A stretch of 49,554 bases of DNA from Tieghemiomyces parasiticus (lineage: Eukaryota; Kickxellomycota; Dimargaritomycetes; Dimargaritales; Dimargaritaceae), in contig JANBPT010000265.1 of the NCBI GenBank assembly GCA_027575765.1, forward strand, positions 1 to 49,554, given 5' to 3'. Made by a program: the position numbers and the translations under genes. The notes under the pieces are model-generated. The model was not told where the DNA came from. It made no database searches and saw nothing but the letters and a program-made list of their open reading frames with translations. Of the stretch, positions 11,156 to 20,989 are shown piece by piece; within the stretch, counting starts at the first letter, position 1; each line of letters opens with the position of its first letter.

Positions 11156-13317
11156 CCCCTGGGGTCGTCCGCCCCTCACCATGCTTGGGTCATAGAATCC
11201 AGATCGACGCCGACTGTCAATACCCCACCTCGACTGTTAGTGTGCCCCAGTCCCAAGGTCAGTTTCTGAACTGGCTGTCGCTGCAGTGGCCCCTGGTCAA
11301 CCACCATCCACCTGCGCTCGTAGGCATCGCATTACATTCTTGGCCGTGTTGGTTGTTTGCGGCTCTACTTGAAGGTGCTAATTTCGGGCTCTCTCCCCCC
11401 CTCCGCCTGCCCTCTCCACTTGCCACGCCCCGTCTCCCCCGCCTCATGTATTCGACCGACCGCTGTTCCAGTGCTGCATACCCACCTATGCCACCCTGCC
11501 CGCTCTTTACGCTCACCTCGGCCGCTATTCCCCGCCCTCCCCAACACTCGGGAGCGGCGTGCTTTGATCCGCCACCTCCCCCCGATCCCCTTGCAGTCTC
11601 TTCCAGCGGGCACTTTCGCCAGCGGAGATAACCCCACCGACTCCACCGCCGGCCAACCCAGTCTCCGCGTTGACCATCCCCCCTAGGTAAGTCACGGCTG
11701 CAGCTCTCGGCAGCGGGAGGCTGCCATTGCACCCCCGTCGCCCCTATCTACCGGCCCCGGGGGGTTCGGCGTTACTTGGGGTCTTCCCAATTGCAACTGT
11801 ATATCTCTTTCAGTTGGCAGATCCTTCTGCCCGTCCCCGTTAGGTATTTTCTAGGAAGTGGGGGAGGCTTACCAGAAATGGACGGGCTGGACCACGCAAA
11901 ACTCCAAGGTTTTCTGTCCGGACCGGGCGAAAAACGTCCGCACTCCGCATTATTGAATGGCTGCCACTCACGGTCTAATACGTGTGACCGCTGCCATTGC
12001 CCCCGCCCTTGCCTGGGCGTAGCTCATCCGCTCTTGGTTCAGCACGCCCCTGGGGTCCACCCGTGTCTGCAGCCCACCCGCCCTGGCTCGCAGCGCCAAT
12101 CAGCGGTCCCCATTGGTGCCCACCTACCTGTTCAGGTCATTCCCTGGGCCGTCGCTTTCCGCCGCGAGATTGCTCAGCCCTCCCTGGCTAGGCTGCCCAT
12201 AGCGTCTTCCCAGCCAAGAACGGGCTACTTGCCGCAGCAGGTTCCCACCACTTGCATTTACCCTTGCGGGCCCACCAGCCTGCCCCACCGCGGATTTTTG
12301 CGCTCTTCCCCACTCGCTCTCCCGCCCAGTGTTCCTGCGCCGAGAGGTCTCCTCGGCCGTTCCTGGCTGTCCTGAAATAGTGGTGGCACGCCAAGCATCC
12401 CCGGCGACCCTTTCTTGATTCCACACCCCTCCTGTTTTCTTGACACCTTTTCCCCCTGGCCTTTGTTTCTTCACGGCCCTGGCTTGTACGGCACCCGCCT
12501 AGTCGCCCCCCAGCAGTGGTTGTGACGCTATCTCTTTGGTATCTTTGGTGCTGTCCTGGGCTCCACCTCCCTGGCGTCTTGCCGCTCCCATCAATAGCTT
12601 GTGGGCTTGGCAATACCCTCGCGAGCACTTGTGCCTTTAGGCTTGCCGCTCGGTTCGATTTACACCGCCCCCTCAGCCTTATCCTTACCCCCGCCCTGAC
12701 TGGCCGTGGCCATCGCTTCTCATCCCTCCTTGTCCGCATCGGCACCCAATTGGCTCACATTGCCAGCGCTAGAACCCTCCCCCCCCCGCATGCTGTAACC
12801 AGTGGCACTGAATACCTCCACGTGCCTAGTCGACGCCATTTTGGCTTAGTCACCATCAACCACTGCCTTACCCACCTGTTGGCGGGGCAGGCTTGTTCAG
12901 TAGCCCGGCTGGGTTATCCGCATCGCATGTATTTCTCCCTAGTCTTTGTCTTCTCGCCCCTCTCTCACATTTCTCTAGTTCCCACATCCTCATCTTTTTA
13001 ACCTCGTCGCGTCCTCCTGCCGTTTCGTTGCAACCCACAGCCCCTCCCACCCACCCACCCCTGTCCCTGCATTGCGACCATTGGCCTTTTCGATCAGCGC
13101 ACCTGCCTTTCACCTAACCGTAGCGCCTGCCAAGCCCGGAATTCTCGGCCGGCCCGATCACCCCTCCTCCTCCCACTCTCTCGTCGCACTGGATTTTAGA
13201 TATCAGTCGGATTTAGCACCACCTTCCGCCGCGCCCCCGTCCCGTCTACTCTGTCCGCTTTACCTATTCCAACGAGACCGTCACGACCTGATCCCCCACC
13301 GCTGCCTCTCTGCATCC
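11156..13317 (+). other. Long pyrimidine-rich 5' leader with candidate UTR intron
   Basis: About 2.1 kb with C/T-rich plus strand and no recognisable protein. The minus-strand frames are its G/A-rich mirror. A candidate 127-nt intron runs from GTAAGT at 11687 to the acceptor CTTTCAG ending at 11813. Many upstream ATGs are present, so translation of the downstream factor could be restrained by upstream ORFs. A separate unrecognised gene in this stretch cannot be ruled out (for example the open frame 11776-12375), but its composition and proline-rich translation look like leader rather than protein. Confidence 0.4.
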
Positions 13318-14631
13318 ATGGGCGGGCTTCCTAAGGCCCCCGCTCTCTCGGGCCCGGCCCTCGAGAAGGCTCTCAGTTTTGGAGATACTGACCTACTGCA
13401 CTGCACCCCACCGGAAGCTGACCCTGGCAGCCAGTTCGACTTTAGCTCCGCCCCGCCTGCCCTCACCGCCGCTCGTCTCGCCACCCCGCAGCAGTCCGAC
13501 ACAGTCTCTGAGGTGGGGGATCTCCACGCCCTAGCTACAGGGCTGACCTCCCCTCCGATGGCCGTCGCAGCCTACGCTGCCACCTCTCCCTTCCTGGGCA
13601 CCGGCGCCGCCGACAGTTTCACCACACCCCTACTGGCTGTCAACGACCAGCCCATAAACTACCTATGCGAGGGGGTCAGTGCCCCTAGCCTCGACTTCAT
13701 GCCGTTACTCAATTCGCCCCACTTTGGCACCCCCCTCCAGCCGCTCTTGAACTACTTTCCTGACGTTGCGGCAACAAGTCCAGGCCTGCCCACCTCTTTT
13801 TTGAATCCCTACACCGCCTTCACCCCGCACGCCACCCCGGCCATGCCCACCTTCAGCCACCAGAACCTGTTGTTTACGCCCCACACTCCCCTGGTCCATA
13901 CCCCAATGATGCCCAGCGCTAACGACCTGGTCCCCGCCATCGAGTTCGACTCGTCGTACCCGGATCCCTCGCCGCACGACCCGCTGCACCCGCTGATCAG
14001 CCCGCTTCTCGCCAACTCTCACGGCACCCCGTTCAATTTACCCCTCAACTACTTTCAACCCACCCCCGGTGCCGGCTGCTACGACGCTCCTGCTGACCTC
14101 AACCCGAACGCCTGTATGTTTGCCCCGCTGGAGGATCTGACCAGCGGGGAGCCTGCCATGTTCGAATCCTCCACCCCCGACCGTCACCCTACCTCCTCCT
14201 CGCCGACTACGCCCGTCCTGCCCCGGCCGGCCAAGCGGCGAAAGTTGGGTACGAGCCGTCAGTCTGCTGAGAACGGTCGTGGTAGCGCCGCTTCTTCGGA
14301 CCCCGCTACCCCGGACAAACCTCCGCGCCGCATGCACCCGTGCGACTACCCGGGCTGCACCTTCGTGTCGGCACGGGCTTTCAACCTCCGCACCCACCGG
14401 GCGACCCACAACCCCGAGGGATCCAAGGTTTTCCCATGCGACCTGTGTGATAAGTCATTCAGTCGGCGCCATGACCTTACCCGCCACAAGTCATCGCTCC
14501 ACCAGGGCCAGCGCCAGTTTGAGTGCCACCACTGCCGGAAACCCTACTCCCGGAACGACGCCCTCCAGCGCCACCTGGTCAAGTACCCCGACGGTAACTG
14601 CCGTCAGGGATCAGGCTCATCGTCGCCGTAG
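13318..14631 (+). CDS. C2H2 zinc-finger transcription factor
   Basis: Predicted nuclear DNA-binding regulator of 437 residues in one exon. Residues 1-335 are Pro/Ser/Thr-rich and disordered, with repeated NYF/SPH-type short motifs. A basic nuclear-localisation-like PAKRRKLG lies at about 303-310. Three fingers close the protein: C342/C347/H360/H364; C374/C377/H390/H395 with the SRRHDLTRH helix; and C403/C406/H419, whose fourth ligand may be C428 (a C2HC-type end after SRNDALQRH). Fungal Crz1/Prz1-like and Msn2-like stress factors share the RRHDLTRH/RNDALQRH style, but the specific orthologue is not clear. The frame is open to an ATG at 13072, but the ATG at 13318 has the good context CATCCATGG and begins the protein-like sequence MGGLPKAP, so I chose it. 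Confidence 0.85.
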   Translation: MGGLPKAPALSGPALEKALSFGDTDLLHCTPPEADPGSQFDFSSAPPALTAARLATPQQSDTVSEVGDLHALATGLTSPPMAVAAYAATSPFLGTGAADSFTTPLLAVNDQPINYLCEGVSAPSLDFMPLLNSPHFGTPLQPLLNYFPDVAATSPGLPTSFLNPYTAFTPHATPAMPTFSHQNLLFTPHTPLVHTPMMPSANDLVPAIEFDSSYPDPSPHDPLHPLISPLLANSHGTPFNLPLNYFQPTPGAGCYDAPADLNPNACMFAPLEDLTSGEPAMFESSTPDRHPTSSSPTTPVLPRPAKRRKLGTSRQSAENGRGSAASSDPATPDKPPRRMHPCDYPGCTFVSARAFNLRTHRATHNPEGSKVFPCDLCDKSFSRRHDLTRHKSSLHQGQRQFECHHCRKPYSRNDALQRHLVKYPDGNCRQGSGSSSP

Positions 14632-15645
14632 TGTCGTCGAGGCGTGCCGATGGGCCGCCCAGGGCCGCGTGGCTCTCTCCAGCTGTCGCGTCTAATTCTA
14701 TTCGATGGCCGTGGCGAGTTTGATTAGTAGTGAGTGTGTGCTTCATCAATTTCTCAGCGCCGCTGCGGTACACCTGCATCCCGCATATATTCACCTCCTG
14801 ACCCTCTTTCATCTGCCCAACCCATATCCCACATACGTGGCTGTTTTATATTCGCCACGGTCCATTGCTTCTCTGCTTGGTACACTCTTCAATATCTATC
14901 CTTCTATTTGTTTTAGGACACCTGCCCCCTTCGAGCTCGCCCACTCCTTGTATATTTTCTGTCCTTTATTTTGGCCAACCTACATTTGTTTCGTGACTAT
15001 TTAATACGCATCCTGACGTCGTTTCCGCTGACGTGAGCTCTCCATATAAATCACCCCAGTACCCACACTGGGGCCATTCATCATTGTTGTTGGTCATAGC
15101 CTCTAGGGCTAAGGGGGGAGTTGTGTTACCTCTTTTCGATTGGCGCCATTGGTGCTGACTAATACCACTAGCTACTTGGTGGCTCGCCAGCCCCTCTCTT
15201 CACGTGCCGGTAGGGCCATAGGTGTGGGACATAACTGCCCCACCCTTTTTCACCGTCGGATAGTTTAATAGCGATTCCTCCCCCATACCTCCTGGGGCTC
15301 GCCCCTGTGATAAGATTCCCTCCCCCCCTTCACGGCGTAGATCACGGAGCACGCCCGTCACACGCCTATTCCAATTGGCGTGTGACTCGGTGGGGCGAAT
15401 GGTCCCGGGTAAGAATGAAAGAGGGTAGGTAGGGGAGTAAAGTAGCTGTCACACTCTGATTCCTCCAATGTGGGCACAGCAGTCTCCAAGCTGTTAGCAG
15501 TCACCCCACCCCATTCTAAAGCGTCTCCATCATCCGCCATCTTTTATTTACCGGTTCATATCCGCTCCGACATTTCTGGTGGCTACTCATTCCGTTGCGC
15601 ATCTTCCAAAGCAAACCTCTTACCTTGCCGCCAATCTCCCAAATA
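14632..15645. other. Spacer: C2H2 3' end and ERG10 promoter/leader
   Basis: About 1 kb between two rightward genes. The left half is AT-richer and probably the 3' UTR of the C2H2 gene. The right half holds the CRE-like/TATA cluster at 15014-15050 and a leader of roughly 570 nt before the ERG10 ATG. That leader contains a possible UTR intron (GTAAGA at about 15409 and AG acceptors near 15481-15500). Confidence 0.4.
15014..15050 (+). promoter_or_regulatory. Two CRE-like sites followed by a TATA box
   Basis: TGACGTC at 15014-15020 and TGACGTG at 15029-15035 stand 15 bp apart, and TATAAA follows at 15045-15050. TGACGT is the core recognised by ATF/CREB-type bZIP factors. The arrangement reads as the core promoter of the downstream acetyl-CoA acetyltransferase gene. 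Factor binding is inferred, not shown. Confidence 0.5.
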
Positions 15646-17126
15646 ATGGCCCCGAAGCTCATCAACGCGGTTATTACGGCGGCCGGTAGGTACATTTCCC
15701 GAGCGACGCCGGCGGCCATTGCCGTGGCCGCGAACAGTTGCAGGGTATAGTTTATGGGGGATGCTAACCTCACCTGTCCCCTTCTCGTCTACCACACCAC
15801 GTTTTCACCGCAGTGCGGACGCCCGTAGGGTCGTTTAACGGTTCCCTGTCAAAGGTCGGTGCCACCGCTCTAGGCGCCCACGCCATTAAACACGCCATTG
15901 CCAAGTCGGGTAAGTTTTCTACCGCGTAGAGGGGGCGGGGGTTACAGCCTCCTGACAGTACCCTCCAGTAAGCTCAAGAGTTGTAAAGAACCCACAGCCC
16001 GCGTAATGGTCACTTAACCCCCCTTTAACTTTAGCTGGCTCGCCGCCATCCTGCCCCTCAACTCCATCCCACTCCACAAGGTATTAAACCTTCCCAGGTG
16101 GACGAAGTTTACATGGGCAGCGTCTTGCAGGCCAACTTGGGACAGGCCCCGGCAACCCAGGCTGCGCTCGCCGCAGGGTGCGAGCCGACGACGCCGGCGA
16201 CGACCATCAACAAGGTATGCGCCTCCGGGATGAAGGCGGTGATGCTGGCCGCGCAAAACATCCAGACCGGGATGGCCTCGGTGATGGTAGCCGGTGGCAT
16301 GGAGAGCATGTCCAACGCTCCTTACCTCGCTCCGCGCGGGGCCGCTTACGGGCATCAGCAGCTCACCGACAGTATCATCAAGGACGGCCTGTGGGACGCG
16401 TACGATCAGGTGCACATGGGATCCTGCGCTGAACGAACCGCCTCCAAGTACAAACTGTCACGCGAGGTCCAGGACGAACACGCCATCGAATCCTACCGCC
16501 GTGCCGCCGCCGCCTGGGAGAATGGGACCTTTGACGCAGAGGTCGCTCCGATCACCCTGTCCACTCGTAAGGGCGAAGTGACGGTCGCCCGCGATGAGGA
16601 ATTCACCAAGGTCAATTTTGCCAAGGTTCCTTCCTTGGCCACCGTGTTCAAGAAGGAAGGCGGGACCGTCACGGCGGCCAACTCGAGTACCCTTAACGAC
16701 GGTGCGTCGGCCCTGGTCGTCATGGCTGAGGAGCGCGCCCGTGACCTCGCAGGTGCGGTGCAACCCCTGGCCCGCATCGTATCGTATGCTGACGCCGCCA
16801 CTCACCCGTACGAATTCACCATCGCACCGGCCCTGGCCATCCCCATTGCCCTTCGCCGCGCCGGGCTTTCGCTCTCCGACATTAGCCTGTTTGAACTGAA
16901 CGAAGCGTTTAGTGTTGTCGCCCGCGTTAACGAGTTGCTGCTGGACCTCGACCCCGCCAAGGTCAACGTCGCCGGTGGCGCGGTCGCCTTGGGCCACCCC
17001 ATCGGGTCGTCCGGGTCCCGTATTCTGGTCACCCTCACGCATCTACTCAAACCTGGTCAGTTCGGGGTGGCTAGCGTGTGCAACGGCGGCGGTGGTGCCA
17101 GTGCGATTGTCATCCAGCGTCTCTAG
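15646..17126 (+). CDS. ERG10: Acetyl-CoA C-acetyltransferase (thiolase II)
   Basis: Condenses two acetyl-CoA to acetoacetyl-CoA, the first step of the mevalonate/sterol pathway. Three exons: 15646-15685, 15814-15909 and 16081-17126, giving 393 residues. Introns are 128 nt (donor GTAGGT, GCTAAC branch at 15763-15768) and 171 nt (donor GTAAGT, acceptor ACAAG). The splice joins read through smoothly: NAVITAAVRTPVGSF across intron 1 and AKSGIKPSQVDEVYMG across intron 2. Catalytic residues are present: Cys92 in NKVCASG (acyl-enzyme), the NEAF motif, His351 in GHPIG and Cys379 in CNGGGG. The length matches the family (about 390-400). The protein starts directly at the thiolase fold (MAPKLINAV), with no mitochondrial presequence, and no obvious C-terminal peroxisomal signal is seen (ends IQRL), so it is likely the cytosolic enzyme. 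Confidence 0.95.
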
Positions 17127-19059
17127 ACACCGCCCTCTGATAACTGACGATGCTGGCTCCATTGCCGTTCCCGGTTTGTGATACGATTGGAGCTATTGCT
17201 TAGGTGAATGTTGTTGATAAATATCAATTTTTTTTTAATTTTTGGAGAACTGAAGGCTAACGTTCGTATACGCAGGCGTGTCGACCACGCCAGACCCAGC
17301 TAGTACTGCAACCACAGAACAACGAGTAACTACGGACTGTTGACCCAGGTTGAGATAAAACAGCGTTAGCGAGCTCTCCCACAGTCGACTCCGCCCTCGA
17401 GGTCAAGCCATGACCTCGACTTAACGATCCTGGCGGCTACCCCCAACGGTAGTCACAGCCATCAGTAACTCGTAAAGGTCGCGAACATACACAACAAGTA
17501 CGACTCGGCACTCCAAGTCGAAAAAGCACCAATACACCTTTGATACTGGTCTATTGGAAGACCTTTCTTACGCATAACAAGCTACCCTCCTCGGAACCCG
17601 GGTCCGCCCCACTCGGCTCAGCTCCGGCCCACCCCAGTCAGTTGGGTAACGTGATGGGTTGCCGTCTACCAACACTACACTAACCAAGCTGTGGAGGGGG
17701 AAAACGTCAATTCAAAGTTCCACAGTGACCAACCATTTCGATAGTCGCCTTTCCCTTCGAATGACGGCAGAGGTGGGAGGGAGAAGTGCCCGTTATATAT
17801 ATATATATACATACACGCCGCTCTGTCTAACTCACTTGCGCGACCACAGCAGTGAGGGAGGGGAGGGTGGGAAAGGAGGTTCTTCAGCCGAATCATGCTG
17901 GCTGGTGAACTCATTTGAAGTGCCTCAGGTGGCTGCAAAGGTGTGTGTCAACACCTTCACTGGTATACGTCCATGCAGAGTGCAAGCCACTGTTGTGGTT
18001 TGCATCAGGGGCGCCTTGCTAGCCATGTGGTAATGTGTGTAATGCAGTCGTCAAAGACGTTGCCCAAGAAGTCCCAATTCGTAGGACGCTTGATTGGGGC
18101 TTCCCAGATAGTTGACCACTTCTTGAGTGTCATCCTTGACGATAGGGCTAGAGCGTGGCAAGCCAGGTAGCCTTAGACATCAACGCTAGTGCATATGGTG
18201 CTTCGTCGATAGGTGTTCTGTGTTGGAAATGCCCATGCCAAAAGCGACCGCTAAACGACCTAGTTGTGGTCGTCAACTATTGGTGCGATAGTGGGAAGCC
18301 TAGCAGTCCTCAGAGAAGTGCCATTGCAGAATTGTACACGACACAGGATTGCAGGAGGGTTGGGTTGGGTAAATAGACAGGTATTGTGTCGGCTAACGGT
18401 TGTAGACGTTATCGGGTAGCTGGCCAGGTTGGTAACGGTGTTTCAAGGAGTCAAGATTGGCACGGAAGCGAACCGATTTCATGTAAACAGTAACAGGGCA
18501 AGGTGTAGCACGACCTACCCGCTTACATAGGTCCAAAAAAGCTCACCACAGAGAATACCCTTATCGTTAACTTTAACGACGTTTATTCTGACTTTGAGAT
18601 TACTACATTAAACTAATCCCCTAGGTCCACATCTATGCCACATAGCGGAAACAAGGGAAAAAAGCAAGAAAAAAAGAAAACGCACGTGTGTTGGCATATT
18701 GAAGATGTATTGAATGAATGTTAATAGAGAGGATTGAAACTAGACAGGGTATTGGGAAATCCTAACGGGATTTGTCGTTCGGCCTTAAACCGACGTTAGG
18801 GGAATACCCGTAATGAAAAAGGGGGGAGGGAGATTGGTGGTCACGGTTGTGCCCACCGAGTACACTTGCGCGGAGGGTGCGGTATCTACCACCTCATCTG
18901 CGGTACTCTGCAGTTTGTCGACCTAAAGGGGGTCGGAGGTGGGGGGGCTCTCCCCGTTCTTACCGCACCTGAATATTTAATAATTATGATATGTCAAGTC
19001 TTATTTATTTTTATTGTTCCTGCTGGACAATCAAAAGCCGTGTTCCTCTACCGTATATT
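17127..19059. other. Intergenic, about 1.9 kb, no gene recognised
   Basis: Lies between the 3' ends of ERG10 and the F-box gene, which are convergent. It contains an AT microsatellite at 17794-17809. Between about 17940 and 18380 both strands show broken, protein-like frames interrupted by stops (see findings). The right end (18960-19059) is AT-rich, as expected of 3' UTRs. Confidence 0.4.
17794..17809. repeat. AT dinucleotide microsatellite
   Basis: An uninterrupted TA/AT tract of about 16 bases in intergenic sequence. No function is suggested by its position. Confidence 0.8.
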
Positions 19060-20989
19060 TTAATAACGCCACTTCCTCTTTTTTTGAATACGGACTACCT
19101 GGACAATGAGTGACCGACCAGTGTCCAAGCGGATGGGCGAGGCAGTATAAAAGAGACCATGACACGGTTTGGATTCTGATGATGCGCGGGAGTGAGCTAC
19201 TTCCTTGGCTTTTTTCCAGCTTCGATCGCCTGCGCAGCTCTCAATCCGTGCGTACTCTGTTTCACTCACGTCTGTCACCAAAAAATCGATCCCGGGAATA
19301 CCCAATTCCGTCCCAATAGCCCAGATGTGCGCCCGGACGATCCGCGTGACCAGCTCATGGTCATTTAAGGTTTTGAAAAGCTCCGACGTCGGGTCGATGA
19401 CGGTAGGGTTAAGAAGGAAGCGTAAAGTGATGAGGGCCACGGTCAGATCCCGTGCCCAATAAAGTGCTGCACTGTCGCGATGGAAAGCCCCACGGAAATA
19501 TGTAATATCAGTTACCCCCAGTAAAGGATTTTCGACGTCTGTATACCGTTTTAAGATACCAATTGCCGATACTTCTCCCAGTAGAAAGCGAATCAGTAGC
19601 CCGAGGTGATTGTCATTAACTCGGACAATCAACGCATGGAAAGTTGAATAGGGTGGTCTTAGTAAATCCTGGGGCGTGACATCCCGGTTAATTTTTTGCC
19701 CTAGCAGGCGGGACAATGGGCTGGTGCTGGTGTCTCCGGAGGGCTCGGCCGAGGATAATGTGGCGGTGGTCATCCTTAGCCCAGATTTGAGGTATTTCTG
19801 GATATCCCTGCGGAGATTACAGAGGTCGTGCCAGCGGCGGTCCTTCAAAATATCCTCATCGTATTGCTTAGACTCCTGGTTGTCTGCGTAATAAGGGCCG
19901 AATAGGGACAATGCAGACCAGCTTTTGTCGAGTAGACGGGCTTCATTGAGCAGCCAGGCCTGAGAAAACGGGCGGAAGAGTATTGCCAGTTGTGAAGTGT
20001 GGCGGGTAAAGGCCGCGAGGTGCAGTGTGTATAGCTTCAAACGCTCAGCGTGCTCGACCTTGGCCCTCTCAAGCTCATCAGTCCACCACCCAAGGTTGTT
20101 CCGTGACTCTCTGCACAGGCGCTCCTGGTTAGTGACGGCCAATTGCGCATCGACTACCAACAGGCGTGACTCGTGTGCCTGCTTAATCAGATTGGACATG
20201 GCTTTGTTCTGCGACACTACCGGGTCCCTGATCGATACGGCCTTCTGGGCGGCAGCCAGCTGTTGTAAGGCTTTTTCATATTTAGCACTTAGCTTGACTA
20301 AGGACTCAGCTGTCAGCCGAACCGTCCTTTGAGCCGTTATCATGTCTTTCTTTACGGTTTTTACCCTCTTCTTCGCGTTATGTAGGCTCGAACGGGCCTC
20401 GCCCAATCCGGCCATTAGTGAATCGTCTTGTAGGTCATTGAGAATAGACTTTACGAGCTGTTGCACGAAATGTTAAGGGCGGAGTAAGTGGCCGCATGTC
20501 TGGTTAGTAATTGCTCCAGTAAATGTGCGAAACTACTTCGGATTGCCGTTCCAATAATGTACGGTGGATCCGAATACTGACACTAAACGAGCGGCTACAA
20601 CTACCCGTCACCATCGTAGCGCTTTGTTTTTGGGTCAAGGAAGTTGAAGCGCTTTGGGCGGTATCCTTTGCGGAAGACCATTTGGTCCGCCAAATTAATT
20701 AGCTTACCTGGTTCGATTCAGAAAGCTCGTTAACCTGGCTAACCCTATGGAATTGGTGCGAAACGAGGTTAAATTGTTTGCGATCGCCAGGAGAAAGCAT
20801 GCTAAATATATTCGACATAACGTCATAATTCAACTTAATCTTGCTGCTTTCATCTTGGGGCTCTAAGGGCACAGCCGTACCCTTCGTACCAGGAAGGAAA
20901 GCGGAGGTAATTGCGCTCCGCAGACTAGGAGGGACCATGGCGTTAGCCAGCAACGGCAGAGAAATGACCGTGTAGATAGAGATATGCAT
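19060..20989 (-). CDS. F-box protein with signal-peptide-like N terminus
   Basis: Two exons, 20708-20989 (94 codons) and 19060-20457, give 559 residues. The 250-nt intron is well supported: donor CAG/GTAAGC, a consensus TACTAAC branch site (20503-20509) and acceptor GCAACAG, joined in phase 0. Residues 1-17 form a hydrophobic stretch ending ANA, typical of a cleavable secretion signal. An F-box follows at about 50-84 (LNYDVMSNIFSML, then DRKQFNLVSHQFHRV), the Skp1-binding module of SCF ubiquitin ligases. Residues about 110-185 are Lys/Gln/Ala-rich and likely coiled coil. The remainder (about 190-559) matches no family I know. The extreme C terminus is basic (QKKRKWRY), like a nuclear-localisation signal. 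An intracellular F-box protein would not normally carry a signal peptide, so either the leader is a misread hydrophobic start, or the protein is exported. Function is unknown beyond probable Skp1 binding. Confidence 0.75.

Noticed and set aside
13072..13317. 82-residue extension of the C2H2 factor
   Set aside because: It comes from translating the pyrimidine-rich leader. The ATG at 13318 has a better start context and begins the protein-like region.
16035..16080. Extra 46-nt exon in ERG10 with a 17-nt intron after it
   Set aside because: It seemed to give a plausible peptide but broke the frame at exon 2. Using the acceptor at 16080 instead gives the conserved GIKPSQVDEVYMG in frame, with no tiny intron.
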